NCBI GenBank assembly: GCA_025774935.1
Contig: JALGZK010000013.1
Coordinates: forward strand, 26,391-90,390
Source: a bacterium
GTDB lineage: Bacteria > Joyebacterota > Joyebacteria > Joyebacterales > Joyebacteraceae
DNA: 64,000 bases
Reading direction: 5' to 3'
A program made the translations under genes and the position numbers. Below, piece by piece: positions 17,650-26,452 of this stretch; positions within the stretch are counted from its first letter, which is position 1, and each line of letters starts with the position of its first letter. The notes under the pieces are model-generated. The model ran no database searches. It was not told the origin of the DNA and was given only the letters and a program-made list of their open reading frames with translations.

Positions 17650-19378
17650 CGCGGTCCTCGCCGAGTACGTTCTCCCGGTTCTCCACGCTCTGCCAGGCTA
17701 ACCCGAACCCCGCGAAGACTCCCCGGAGGTCCTCGTACCCGACCTCGAGCGACAGACGGTCGGTCGTCCACACGACCCCCGACGGAAACGAAGGTGCAGG
17801 GTCCATGCCGGCGACGAACCGGTCGGTGACCCGCCCCTCGCCCTTCCGCGAATGTCGGTACGTGACGCCCGCCGACCACTCGTGCGTCGCGTGCCAGACG
17901 CCCTCGAGCGTCAGGAGATCGGAGTCGGGACCGAGCGCGAACCCTGTCGGCATCCCGGCGTGCTCGAACCGGTACCCGAGACGGGTGGCGGTGTAGGTGT
18001 ACTTCCGAACGCTCGTGTACTCGGCCGTGAGCGCGTAGTCCCTGCCCGCGGCCTCGCCGAACCAGGCGGCACCGAGCGTGACGCCGTACTTGTCGGGGTG
18101 GTCGGTGTTCCTGTCGTACTGGAGATCGTCGATGAGGAACTCGCCGTAGAGGTCGAGCCCCCGCACGGGTCGGTAGAGGAGGTCGAGCGACCACAGGATG
18201 TTGTCGTTCTCGCGCTCGTTGTGCTGCATGAGGTAGTAGGGGAAGATCGGAATCACGTAGACGGGGTCCGGCGTCGTCCCGGAGTAGATGACGGTCTCCG
18301 AGAACCCGACGCTCCCCCACGCGCCGTCGAACGACAGCCGGTGCGCCGCGAGGTACATCTGCTCCCACTCGGGGAAGTCCTCCCCCGGGAGCGCGTCGTA
18401 CTCGACGAACGCGTGCAGCGCGTGGAACGAGAGCGCCCCGACGAGGAACCGGCCGTCGATCTGGTCGAACGTGGGCGCCGCGCCGGAGATCGCGAGCCTC
18501 CCCCACCTGGCGCGTCCCCAGGCCGGGTCGCGCCGTCCCGCGGCCACGGCGAACCACGGCCGCTCGAGGATGAAGTACGCCCGCTCGACGCTCGTGGCCA
18601 CGCCCCGCCACGTCCGGACCCTCGGCGTGAGGCGGACCGTCCTCGCGCCCTCCTGGCCGCCGAAGAGGAACCACGCGTCGGAGTAGAACCCGACGAGGTC
18701 GCGCACGCCTCCCCAGAGGTCGTACCGGACCTCGACCGCCACGTCGAGCGTCTCGTCGTCCTCGTCGCCACGTCCGTCCTCGTCCCCATCCCCGTGTCCC
18801 TCGCCATCGTCGCCGTCCCGCATCGACGTCGGGCCTCCGGGGATCGTGCCGGGCCAGAGATCGAAGACCTCGACTTCGGGGCCGTACCGGAGCTGGCTCA
18901 TGGCCTGGAACCCGAGCCCGACCATCGCTTCGTCGCTCTCGGCGAAGAGCGCCGGCACGTCGACCTCCCCGTGGAGGAACTCGGCGACCAGGCGCTTGAA
19001 CGTCCAGACCTCTCGTTCGCTCATTCCGTCGGTCACGGACGCGCTCGGCTTCTTCTTCCCCATGGCGTCGACGAGCGCCTGCGCCACCGCCGCGCGCGAG
19101 ACCGGCAGGGTCGAGAGGTCGACGTAGATCGCGCCGCGGGCGACGAGCCTCGCGAGGAGCGGGTACGACCAGTGCCCGACCGGCACGTCCTGCGGCGTCC
19201 TCGGGTTCGTCCACTCGGCCGAGCGCGCGTCGTCCTCGCGCGCCGCGGCGGTGGTCGGGGCGTCGGCCGCACCGGCGTCGGCCGCGGCGAGGCCCGGGCA
19301 CGCAAGGGCGAACGCGAGACAGAGCGCCGCCGCGCACGCGGCGAGGGTCGGGAGACGTGTGAGCTTCGTATCGTCCAT
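17609..19378 (-). CDS. Outer-membrane beta-barrel protein, Wzi/capsule-assembly-like
   Basis: The 589-residue product has a signal peptide (about 1-33). A soluble part with VGHWSYPLLARLVARGAIYVD and a run of alternating aromatic/polar strands typical of an outer-membrane barrel follow. Blocks such as AVAAGRRDPAWGRARWGRL, FVEYDALPGEDFPEWEQMY and LLYRPVRGLDLYGEFLIDD resemble Wzi-type capsule assembly proteins, which anchor polysaccharide at the surface. An insert of almost pure Asp/Gly/Glu (about 185-210) interrupts the N-terminal part. No strong ribosome-binding site precedes ATG 19378, so the start is less certain. It lies between the TPR gene and the prenyltransferase gene. Confidence 0.7.
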   Translation of the reverse strand: MDDTKLTRLPTLAACAAALCLAFALACPGLAAADAGAADAPTTAAAREDDARSAEWTNPRTPQDVPVGHWSYPLLARLVARGAIYVDLSTLPVSRAAVAQALVDAMGKKKPSASVTDGMSEREVWTFKRLVAEFLHGEVDVPALFAESDEAMVGLGFQAMSQLRYGPEVEVFDLWPGTIPGGPTSMRDGDDGEGHGDGDEDGRGDEDDETLDVAVEVRYDLWGGVRDLVGFYSDAWFLFGGQEGARTVRLTPRVRTWRGVATSVERAYFILERPWFAVAAGRRDPAWGRARWGRLAISGAAPTFDQIDGRFLVGALSFHALHAFVEYDALPGEDFPEWEQMYLAAHRLSFDGAWGSVGFSETVIYSGTTPDPVYVIPIFPYYLMQHNERENDNILWSLDLLYRPVRGLDLYGEFLIDDLQYDRNTDHPDKYGVTLGAAWFGEAAGRDYALTAEYTSVRKYTYTATRLGYRFEHAGMPTGFALGPDSDLLTLEGVWHATHEWSAGVTYRHSRKGEGRVTDRFVAGMDPAPSFPSGVVWTTDRLSLEVGYEDLRGVFAGFGLAWQSVENRENVLGEDRDGWELWAGVQVRI

Positions 19379-19433
19379 GGATGTCCGTGGAGTGGAGAGC
19401 GAGACGGGATCCCGGGACGACGGCGGCGCGGTT

Positions 19434-20528
19434 CTACGGGCGGCCGTGCAGCTCGTCCGCGCGACGGTACGCCTCGACGGCGTCGACGCTGCGTCCCATG
19501 CGGTCCATCAGGACCCCGATCTGGTAGTGGATCTTCGGGTCTTCCGGCTCGGCCGCGGCGGCCTTCCGGAGGTACGTCTCCGCGTCGTCGAGCCGGTCCT
19601 GCGCGGCGAGCGCGAGGGCCAGGTGGTAGCACGTCTCGGACGTCTCGCCCTCGAGCGCCACGACGCGCTGGAGCTCCGCGACGGCCCGCCCGAACTTCCC
19701 CTTCCGCGCGTAGACGAGTCCGAGCTGGAAGTGGGCTACGGGGTTGTCGATCGAGTACCGGACCGCGAACTCCAGCTCGGCCTGCGCCTCGTCCTCCCGT
19801 TCGGCGCCGAGGAGCGCCGCCCCGAGGTTGAAGTGCGCCTCCGCGCTCCCGGGCTCGATCTCGACTGCCTTCCGGAACTCGTCGATCGCGTCCTCGAGCA
19901 TCCCCTTCTCACCGTAGATCGCGCCGAGGTTCAGGTGCCGCTCGGCGTTGTCGGGGTCGATCTCGATCGCGCGCTTGAACGCGAGGATGGCCTCGTCGGT
20001 CCTGCCCATGCGGTCGAGGGCGTAGCCGAGGTTGGTGTGGGCCTTCGCGCAGGCGTAGTCGGCCTCGATGGCGGACTGGTACCAGCGTTCGGCCTCCTCG
20101 AACTCGCTCCGGCGCGCGTACGTGACGCCCAGGCGGTAGTACGGCTCGGGATCGTCGGGCGCGAGGTCGATCGCGGCCGAGTGCTGCTCGATGGCGGCGT
20201 CGTGCCGACCCAGCAGGTCGTAGACGCGTCCCAGGTTGTACCGCGCCGCCGCGCTCGTCGGCGAGGCCTTCGCGGCCCGCTCGAACTCGGTCACCGCGGG
20301 CTCGAGGAGCCCGAGCTTCCGGTAGCAGGTCCCGCATGCGAGCATCGCGTTGACGTCGGTCGGCCGCCTCCCGAGAAGCTGCTGAAGGACGACGACCGCG
20401 TCCGCGTACCGCGAGGACCCCATGTAGGTCGACGCCAGGTCCCACAGCGTCCCGACCTCATCCGGCGCCGACTTGAGCTTCCTCCTGAAGTCGAGGAGCT
20501 CGTTCTGCATCACGGTTCTTCTGGCCAT
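19434..20528 (-). CDS. TPR-repeat protein
   Basis: The 364-residue product consists almost wholly of tetratricopeptide repeats, about ten, as seen in repeated blocks such as AAARYNLGRVYDLLGRHDAA and AHTNLGYALDRMGRTDEAI. It has no signal peptide or membrane segment, so it is probably cytoplasmic. TPR proteins act as scaffolds; the partner is unknown. CGGAG two bases before ATG 20528 is close, so the second Met (codon 7) is a possible start. It sits 36 bases after the CheY-like gene and 55 before the Wzi-like barrel gene in the same transcript. Confidence 0.85.
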   Translation of the reverse strand: MARRTVMQNELLDFRRKLKSAPDEVGTLWDLASTYMGSSRYADAVVVLQQLLGRRPTDVNAMLACGTCYRKLGLLEPAVTEFERAAKASPTSAAARYNLGRVYDLLGRHDAAIEQHSAAIDLAPDDPEPYYRLGVTYARRSEFEEAERWYQSAIEADYACAKAHTNLGYALDRMGRTDEAILAFKRAIEIDPDNAERHLNLGAIYGEKGMLEDAIDEFRKAVEIEPGSAEAHFNLGAALLGAEREDEAQAELEFAVRYSIDNPVAHFQLGLVYARKGKFGRAVAELQRVVALEGETSETCYHLALALAAQDRLDDAETYLRKAAAAEPEDPKIHYQIGVLMDRMGRSVDAVEAYRRADELHGRP

Positions 20529-20564
20529 GGCTCCGCTCGAGTGCCCCCCTGAGCCCTTCCGGAC

Positions 20565-20930
20565 CTAGACCTTGCCGCGTGCCGAGAGGACCTCCTTGAT
20601 CTTGTCCTTGAGCTCCGTGAGATCGGCGGACTTCACGACGTACGCGTCCGCCATCCACGAGGCGAAGTCCTGCTTGTATGTCGAGTAGGCCGAGTTGAGG
20701 ATGACCGGCAGATCCCGCCGCTTCGCCATGATCGTCCTCAGGCAGTCGATCCCGTCCATCCCGTCCAGCCGGATGTCGAGCACCACGAGATCCGGCGGGT
20801 CCTCCGCGATCTGCTCCAGGGCCTCCTCCGCGCTCTCCGCACTCGCCACGTCGTAGCCCTCGCGCTGGAGTTCCGTCTCGTACAGCTTCCGGACGTTCTT
20901 CTCGTCGTCCACCACCAGGAGCTTCGTCAT
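20565..20930 (-). CDS. Single-domain CheY-like response regulator
   Basis: The 121-residue product is a receiver domain with no output domain. The acidic pocket D8-D9, phospho-acceptor D52 (in VVLDIRL), S80 and K100 are all present, so it should be phosphorylated. Its ATG overlaps the stop of the histidine kinase gene as ATGA, which makes that kinase its likely donor. Without a DNA-binding domain it must act through protein contact or pass phosphate on. The C-terminal half (AYSTYKQDFASWMADAY) is typical of stand-alone receivers in phyla rich in PAS kinases. Confidence 0.92.
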   Translation of the reverse strand: MTKLLVVDDEKNVRKLYETELQREGYDVASAESAEEALEQIAEDPPDLVVLDIRLDGMDGIDCLRTIMAKRRDLPVILNSAYSTYKQDFASWMADAYVVKSADLTELKDKIKEVLSARGKV

Positions 20931-22198
20931 GATGCGCCTCCGGTTCCTTCGCTCGTGTTCTGTGAGGTTCCCGCCTCGGCCGCGCCGAAGCGCTTCTCGT
21001 GCTCGATCTCTCCTGAGGTCCGCACGATTGGAATCGATATCTCGAACGTCGTCCCCACGCCGACCTCGCTCATCACCTCGATCTCGCCGCCGTGGTTCTC
21101 GATGATCCTCCTCGTCACGGCGAGGCCGAGCCCCGAGCCGGCCTTCCGGGTCGTGAAGAACGGCATGAACAGCTTCCCCATCACTTCGCTCGCGATGCCG
21201 GGCCCGGTGTCATCGACACGGACGATGATGTCCTGTCCGCGCTGACCCGTCGCGATGCGAAGCTCGCCTCCGTCTGGCATCGACTGGATGGCGTTCGTCA
21301 TGATGTTGAGGAACGCCTGCTTGAGCTGGTTGGCGTCCCCCATCGTCACGGGAAGCCCGTCCGCCAGGTTGCCAGTGAGCCTGATGCGCGACGAAAGGAT
21401 GCCGTGCGACAGGAGCTTCCTCACGTCCTTCACGATCTCGTTGACCTCGACTGGCCGGAGGTTCGGCTGAAGGTGCCGCTCGAGCGTGAGCTGCTCGCGG
21501 AGGATCTGTTCGAGTCTCGTCACCTCTTCGAGGATGATGCCGGTGTACTCACGGCGGGGGTCCTCCGCTTCGAGCGCCTCGTGGAGCTGCCGCGCGAAGC
21601 CGCCGACCGCGATCAGCGGGTTCCGGATCTCGTGCGCGACGTTCGCCGCCATCCGCCCGATGCCGGTGAGCTGCTCGACCTCCTGAAGCTGCTTCTGGAG
21701 CTTCACCCGGTCCGTGACGTCCTTGATGTACTGGATCGCCTGGACCGTCTCGCCCTGGTCGTCCCTGACCGGGAAGGTATAGACGTCGACTCCCCTGCGG
21801 TGGTAGCCGGACGTCGTCTCGAGCCGCGTGATGAGGGTCGGCTTGCCCGTGGCGAAGGTGTTGTGCGCGGGGCAGGCCTCGCAGGCGTGGTCGCCCCGGC
21901 AGTACACCTCGTAGCAGTCCCGGCCGACCACTTCCTGGGGCTTCTTCCCCAGAAACGCGGCCTCGGCCTTGTTCACCGCGACGACCTTGAAGTCGCGGTC
22001 GACGATGATGAGGCCGTCGGTGATCCCGTCGAAGATGGCCTGGAGCTGTCGCTTGCTGCGGTAGATCTCGCTCTCTTCGCGGCGCACCCGTCTGAGCCTC
22101 GCGGCGCACACGAACGTGGCCACGACGGCCCCGGCGGCGGCGCCGACCACGAGCCAGAGGAGCGGGCCCAGCGTTCCGACCGGGCCTTCGGCGATCAT
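20927..22198 (-). CDS. Membrane-anchored PAS sensor histidine kinase
   Basis: The 423-residue product has one N-terminal membrane segment (about 12-33) and a PAS domain (about 55-170) with a Cys insert, CRGDHACEACPAH. A HisKA domain carries the H-box MAANVAHEIRNPL (His189), and an HATPase domain shows N-box AFLNIMTNAIQS, DDTGPGI and GSGLGLAV. All catalytic residues are present. The start is ATG 22198: the promoter at 22281-22309 excludes earlier starts because its start point lies downstream of them. GGGGGGA lies eight bases before the ATG. It is coupled to the CheY-like gene by an ATGA overlap and heads the 14-kb leftward gene run. Confidence 0.9.
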   Translation of the reverse strand: MIAEGPVGTLGPLLWLVVGAAAGAVVATFVCAARLRRVRREESEIYRSKRQLQAIFDGITDGLIIVDRDFKVVAVNKAEAAFLGKKPQEVVGRDCYEVYCRGDHACEACPAHNTFATGKPTLITRLETTSGYHRRGVDVYTFPVRDDQGETVQAIQYIKDVTDRVKLQKQLQEVEQLTGIGRMAANVAHEIRNPLIAVGGFARQLHEALEAEDPRREYTGIILEEVTRLEQILREQLTLERHLQPNLRPVEVNEIVKDVRKLLSHGILSSRIRLTGNLADGLPVTMGDANQLKQAFLNIMTNAIQSMPDGGELRIATGQRGQDIIVRVDDTGPGIASEVMGKLFMPFFTTRKAGSGLGLAVTRRIIENHGGEIEVMSEVGVGTTFEISIPIVRTSGEIEHEKRFGAAEAGTSQNTSEGTGGAS

Positions 22199-22280
22199 CC
22201 CGCGAATCCCCCCGTTAGCGACGCACGTCTCCGGCCCGTCCGGCGGCGCCCAGGGCATCGGACCCCACCCGGACGCGGTC

Positions 22281-22309
22281 ATAGTATGGAGAAGACTGCC
22301 GGGTGTCAA
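22281..22309 (-). promoter_or_regulatory. Near-consensus sigma-70 promoter for the kinase-led run
   Basis: Minus strand: perfect TTGACA (22304-22309), 17-bp spacer, TACTAT (22281-22286). Transcription would start near 22274, about 75 bases before the kinase ATG. Confidence 0.85.
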
Positions 22310-22321
22310 GGTCAATTGACC
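22310..22321. promoter_or_regulatory. 12-bp perfect palindrome next to the kinase promoter
   Basis: GGTCAATTGACC directly abuts the -35 of the leftward promoter and lies about 55 bases upstream of the mscS promoter. The site could be bound by an activator or repressor of the kinase-led operon; no regulator is identified. Confidence 0.4.
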
Positions 22322-22375
22322 GTGAGAACTGCACTTCCGGCCGCGCGGCGAGTCTGCGCGCGACCCGAAACCCCC

Positions 22376-22405
22376 TTGACAACCGGAGCGCCGAGCGCCT
22401 AGATT
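22376..22405 (+). promoter_or_regulatory. Sigma-70 promoter for mscS-mscL
   Basis: Perfect TTGACA (22376-22381), 18-bp spacer, TAGATT (22400-22405). The leader before mscS would be about 100 bases. Confidence 0.75.
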
Positions 22406-22512
22406 CCGGGCATCCGAGACAACACGACCTCCCTCCGAGCGCGCTCCCCGCCGTGCGCTCCGGGCGTCCGGACTGCGGGTCCTGGCCGCAGCCACCACCG
22501 AAGGAGACGCGA

Positions 22513-23316
22513 ATGAACTGGGACTACGTCATCCCCTACGTCAACGTCACCGTCCTCCAGGTCGTCACGGCGCTGGTGGTGCTCGTCGCCGGCCTCTTCG
22601 CCGTCAGGATCGTCGTCGGGGTCTTCAAGAGGCAGATGCGCCGCACCAGGCTCCATGACGTCCTCGTGGAGTTCCTCGCGAGGTTCCTCTCGATCCTCCT
22701 CTACATCCTCGTCCTTCTCCTGGTGCTGGTCTCCCTGGGCGTGACGGTCGGCTCGCTCCTCGTGAGCATCTCGGCCGTGATCGGCCTCGTCCTCGGTTTC
22801 GGCATGCAGGACACGGTCAACAACATCGCGTCCGGGACCTGGATCGCCGCCCTCGGACCGATCGACATCGGAGAGGCCGTGGAGATCAACGGGAAGAGGG
22901 GAAAGGTGAGGGCCGTGGGCATCATGGCGACCGAGCTCCTGACACCGGACAACGTCCTCATCACGATCCCGAACGGCGAGGTATGGGGGACCTCGATCGT
23001 GAACTACTCGAGGGAGCCGATCAGAAGGGTAGACGTCGACGTCGGCATAGCCTACGGGGAGGACATCGGGAAGGCCGTCCAGGTCGCGACCGAGTTCATG
23101 AAGAACGACGGTCGGGTGCTCAGCGACCCGGAGCCGTCGGTCTTCGTCAAGGAGCTCGCGAACTCGTCGATCAACCTCTCGCTCAGGCCATGGTCAGCGG
23201 GGGACGATTACTGGGCCGTGAAGAACGACATGACGAAGGGGATCTACGAGGCCCTCGGGGCCGCGGGCATCGAGATCCCGTTCCCGCAGGTAGACGTTCA
23301 CATGAAGGGTCAGTAG
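22513..23316 (+). CDS. mscS: Small-conductance mechanosensitive channel MscS family
   Basis: The 267-residue product has three N-terminal membrane segments (about 10-35, 55-80, 85-110). The last, pore-lining one is Gly/Ala-rich ([20 protein letters not shown]), followed by the beta domain ([20 protein letters not shown]) and an alpha/beta C-terminal domain. Length matches E. coli MscS. It opens under membrane tension to release solutes. AAGGAGA six bases before ATG 22513 sets the start; an upstream frame crosses the promoter and is not translated. mscL follows after 46 bases, so both osmotic safety valves share one transcript. Confidence 0.93.
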   Translation: MNWDYVIPYVNVTVLQVVTALVVLVAGLFAVRIVVGVFKRQMRRTRLHDVLVEFLARFLSILLYILVLLLVLVSLGVTVGSLLVSISAVIGLVLGFGMQDTVNNIASGTWIAALGPIDIGEAVEINGKRGKVRAVGIMATELLTPDNVLITIPNGEVWGTSIVNYSREPIRRVDVDVGIAYGEDIGKAVQVATEFMKNDGRVLSDPEPSVFVKELANSSINLSLRPWSAGDDYWAVKNDMTKGIYEALGAAGIEIPFPQVDVHMKGQ

Positions 23317-23362
23317 GGCGCCGCGGCGACGGTTCCCGGGGCGGCCTCGAAAGGAGGCAGGG

Positions 23363-23824
23363 ATGTTCAAGGAGTTCAAAGAGTTCGTCATGCGCGGCAA
23401 CGTCATGGACATGGCGGTCGGCATCGTCATCGGCGCCGCGTTCGGGACGATTGTGAAGTCGCTCGTCGCCGACGTCATCATGCCACCGATCGGCCTCTTC
23501 CTCGGCAACATCGACTTCTCAAACATCTTCGTCACGCTCAAGCAGGGCACGCCCGCCGGGCCCTACGAGACGCTCGCGATGGCGCAGGAGGCAGGAGCCG
23601 TCACGATGAACTGGGGCGTCTTCATCATGACGATCATCTCGTTCCTCATCGTCGCGTTCGCGATCTTCATGATGATCAAGCAGGTCAACAGACTGAAGCG
23701 CGAAGAGGAGGCTCCGCCGGAAGAGCCGACGACGAAGGAGTGCCCGTTCTGCCTGAACGAGATCCCGATCAATGCCACGCGCTGCGGGTTCTGCACGTCG
23801 CAGCTCGACGCGGCGGCAGCGTAG
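23363..23824 (+). CDS. mscL: Large-conductance mechanosensitive channel MscL with zinc ribbon
   Basis: The 153-residue product begins [20 protein letters not shown] and has the two membrane helices of MscL (pore helix about 15-45, second helix about 80-100) with the usual amphipathic N-terminus. The C-terminus carries CPFC and CGFC pairs in a zinc-ribbon-like tail, found in several MscL homologues outside Proteobacteria. The channel gates at near-lytic tension. AAAGGAGG precedes ATG 23363. It is the second gene of the mscS operon and is followed by a terminator. Confidence 0.95.
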   Translation: MFKEFKEFVMRGNVMDMAVGIVIGAAFGTIVKSLVADVIMPPIGLFLGNIDFSNIFVTLKQGTPAGPYETLAMAQEAGAVTMNWGVFIMTIISFLIVAFAIFMMIKQVNRLKREEEAPPEEPTTKECPFCLNEIPINATRCGFCTSQLDAAAA

Positions 23825-23876
23825 GGAACGACAGATGCACGGGGGGAGCGGCCGCCGGTCGCTCCTCCCCCGCTAC

Positions 23877-23897
23877 CGCCCACGTAGTGGGCGTTTT
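23877..23897 (+). terminator. Intrinsic terminator after mscL
   Basis: CGCCCAC (23877-23883), loop GTA, GTGGGCG (23887-23893), then TTTT. A weaker bulged hairpin lies just before it at about 23841-23872. Confidence 0.75.
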
Positions 23898-23946
23898 CAC
23901 GGGACACCGCCCTGCCGGGCGCCCGGTACACGGAACAGGAGACCCC

Positions 23947-24864
23947 ATGAAGGCACCCTGCATCGCGCTCCTCCTCGTTGGGCTGGTCGCGTCGGCCGTC
24001 TTCGCGGCGGACGACCCCGACGCCCCGGACACGCTCAGCGCCAGCGAGTGGTACATCGCCACGAACATCGGCTTCACCGTCAACCAGTCCAGCTACAGCG
24101 ATAACTGGGACGGGAGCGAGGTGAGCGCGTACAGCTGGGCGTTCGACTCGCGCTCGCTCGCCCAGAAGAGGATCACGCCGAACGTCGTCACGAACAAGAG
24201 CACCCTGCGGCTCGCCTTCGGCCAGACCCGAACGCAGGACAACGACACGCGCGAGTGGGAGGACGTGAAGATCTCGACCGACGTCATCGACCTCGAGTCA
24301 CTGTTCGGGTTCAACGTCGGGTGGCCGGTCGGTCCGTATGGAGCCGTCCGGATCGAGAGCGATTTCTACGACGACAGCGACCCGACGAAGACGCGTTACT
24401 TCAACCCGACGACGTTCACGGAATCAGCGGGGTTCTTCCGCGACTTCTTCGCGAACATCAAGACGAAGGAGTTCTCGATACGACTCGGCCTTGCATCCAG
24501 ACAGTACCTGAACGCCTCGGTCCTCGATACGATGACCGGCACGCGGAGCAACGACTGGATAAACGACGCCGGCGTCGAGTTCATCACGGAGCTCCGCTAC
24601 CCGTTCTCCGGCGACCTGCTCATCTACGGCACGAGGCTCTGGACGTACAAGGCCCTCCAGAACTCCGACGCCGACGAGTGGAAGGGGACTCCGGAAGAGG
24701 ACTACTGGGAGGCCGTCGAGGTCGACTGGGAACACAGCCTCGGTCTCAAGCTCTCTGAGCTCTTCGCGCTCAACTTCTACCTGCAGTTCAAGTACGACAA
24801 GAAGATCGTCGACGACTGGCGGGTCAAGCAGACGCTGGGGGTCGCGTTCACCTGGCGGGTCTAG
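23947..24864 (+). CDS. Exported DUF3078-like beta-barrel protein
   Basis: The 305-residue product has a signal peptide (MKAPCIALLLVGLVASAVFA) and a mature part of alternating beta strands ending VKQTLGVAFTWRV, an outer-membrane-type C-terminal strand with terminal hydrophobics. The block GFTVNQSSYSDNWDGSEVSA is the N-terminal feature of DUF3078 proteins. AGGAGA six bases before ATG 23947 sets the start; the open frame upstream is not supported. Function unknown; outer-membrane location is inferred. It follows the mscL terminator and may have its own promoter, which I could not locate. Confidence 0.75.
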   Translation: MKAPCIALLLVGLVASAVFAADDPDAPDTLSASEWYIATNIGFTVNQSSYSDNWDGSEVSAYSWAFDSRSLAQKRITPNVVTNKSTLRLAFGQTRTQDNDTREWEDVKISTDVIDLESLFGFNVGWPVGPYGAVRIESDFYDDSDPTKTRYFNPTTFTESAGFFRDFFANIKTKEFSIRLGLASRQYLNASVLDTMTGTRSNDWINDAGVEFITELRYPFSGDLLIYGTRLWTYKALQNSDADEWKGTPEEDYWEAVEVDWEHSLGLKLSELFALNFYLQFKYDKKIVDDWRVKQTLGVAFTWRV

Positions 24865-25044
24865 CCAGGCCACTGCGGGCACCGGCGACTCCCGCGCGCT
24901 GCTGGTCGCCGCCACTGCACCGCCGCTCGGGCCAGAGCGCGATTCCTGTGATTCGCGTTCCGACAAGCTCTCGGGGCTGACATTGCATAGCCAACTGGCC
25001 TTATCTTTGCATGTTGGCAAGCTGTCCGTAACGTCTTCCCCGGC

Positions 25045-25073
25045 TTGACAGCCCCGGGGGGGAACGGTATATT
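25045..25073 (+). promoter_or_regulatory. Near-consensus sigma-70 promoter for the M23 peptidase
   Basis: TTGACA (25045-25050), 17-bp spacer, TATATT (25068-25073). Transcription should start about 25080, only about six bases before the ATG at 25086. Confidence 0.85.
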
Positions 25074-25085
25074 CGCCCCTGACCT

Positions 25086-26339
25086 ATGGTAACCAGACAG
25101 CAGACAGAAACCTATCGAACGAGCACACTCCTCGCGCAGTTCGGCCGACTCCCGACAACTGCGCGGTTCTACTCCGTGCTCTCCGTTCTCGTGATCGTCC
25201 TCGGCGTGACGTCCGGGCTCACGCTTCACAAGGTCGTGAGCGGCGACCCGGTCGGCCTGAACCCGCGGACCCCCATCTTCGGCGGGCTCTCGCCGTGGGG
25301 CCGCGTGACGAACGAGGCCGCATCCGACTACTTGAAGTCCAGCTTCGACGTCCTCGGCGTCGTGACGCCCATCCCAGGCGACGCCCAGAGCTTCCAGTAC
25401 ACTGCTTCGGCCGGAGAAGGGCTCGAGTCGATCGCCGCCAGCCACGGGATCGACCTCGACCTTCTCGCGAGCGCCAACGGCGCGAGCTACGCACAGGTTC
25501 CGCGCAGGGAGAAAGAAGTACGGCTGCCGCTCCTCTACTCGAGGGACCGGTCCTGGGACCGCTCGCTCGAGTTCCTTTACCCGGTCTCGACGTACGCCCC
25601 TATCGGCGGCAACGGCAAGGCCAAGCGGGGCGCCCCCGTCATAGTCCGCCACGCGGTCGCGCGGGGCGAGTGTCTCTGGAACATCGCGAGGAAGTACCAC
25701 GTCAAGATGGAGACGATCGTCGCGATGAACGATCTCCCGAGCGCCCGCTATCTCAGGCCGGGACAGATCCTCGAGATTCCCGACACCGACGGGACGTACG
25801 TCAGCATCAAGAAGGGCGACACGATCGACGGCGTCTGCAAGAAGTACAGCCTCGAGGTCACGGAGCTCGTGAACGCGAATCCCGGCGTCGACGTCCACGC
25901 GCTCCACGTCGGGCAGAAGCTGTTCGTTCCGGGAACGGAAGCCCTCAGCGAGATCTTCAGGTTCGGCTGGCCGGTGCACGGCAGGATCTCGAGCCGGTAC
26001 GGGAACCGCTACCACCCCATCTTCCATCGGCGGATGATGCATACCGGCCTCGATATCGCGGCCCCTTCGGGGACCCCGATCCGCGCCGCACTCGCGGGAC
26101 GCGTCGTCTCCGCGGGATGGAAGGGAGGTCTCGGGCGGGCCGTCGTCATCGAGCACCCGAACGGGTACCAGACGACGTACGGGCACTGCTCGAAGATCCT
26201 CGTGAAGAAGGGGCAGACCGTGAAGAGGGGCGAGCAGATCGCGAAGGTCGGAACGACCGGCGTCTCCAACGGCCCCCATCTCCACTTCGAGGTGCGGCAG
26301 AGCCGGAAGCGCATCAACCCGGAGCGCGTGCTGTACTAG
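25086..26339 (+). CDS. LysM and M23 peptidoglycan metallopeptidase
   Basis: The 417-residue product has a short cytoplasmic N-terminus and one membrane anchor (about 28-48). Two or three LysM-type wall-binding repeats follow (about 100-150, 195-240 with ARGECLWNIARKYHVK, 240-285 with IKKGDTIDGVCKKYSLEV), then a C-terminal M23 domain. The zinc ligands are in HTGLDIA (His319, Asp323) and HLHF (His398, His400), all present, so an active DD- or LD-endopeptidase is expected. Homologues such as NlpD/EnvC can be inactive activators, but here the ligands are intact. No ribosome-binding site precedes ATG 25086, and the promoter start point is only about six bases away, which suggests a leaderless or nearly leaderless mRNA. 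Confidence 0.92.
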   Translation: MVTRQQTETYRTSTLLAQFGRLPTTARFYSVLSVLVIVLGVTSGLTLHKVVSGDPVGLNPRTPIFGGLSPWGRVTNEAASDYLKSSFDVLGVVTPIPGDAQSFQYTASAGEGLESIAASHGIDLDLLASANGASYAQVPRREKEVRLPLLYSRDRSWDRSLEFLYPVSTYAPIGGNGKAKRGAPVIVRHAVARGECLWNIARKYHVKMETIVAMNDLPSARYLRPGQILEIPDTDGTYVSIKKGDTIDGVCKKYSLEVTELVNANPGVDVHALHVGQKLFVPGTEALSEIFRFGWPVHGRISSRYGNRYHPIFHRRMMHTGLDIAAPSGTPIRAALAGRVVSAGWKGGLGRAVVIEHPNGYQTTYGHCSKILVKKGQTVKRGEQIAKVGTTGVSNGPHLHFEVRQSRKRINPERVLY

Positions 26340-26366
26340 CCTGCCCAGACACGAACGTGAACGCAC

Positions 26367-26392
26367 GAGCGCCCCGCAGTCGCGGGGCGCTC
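26367..26392 (+). terminator. Hairpin after the M23 peptidase gene
   Basis: A perfect 11-bp stem GAGCGCCCCGC/GCGGGGCGCTC with loop AGTC, followed by TTCAGTTG. It lies 28 bases past the stop and may also act on the facing HD-domain gene. Confidence 0.7.
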
Positions 26393-26452
26393 TTCAGTTG
26401 TGCCAAACCAGACGGTCCGTTCTCCCGCACCGGCGTCGGGCGGACGCTCGTG

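Noticed and set aside
22281-22498. N-terminal extension of the histidine kinase to 22498
   Set aside because: A near-consensus promoter with its start point at about 22274 lies inside that stretch, so it cannot be translated from this transcript.
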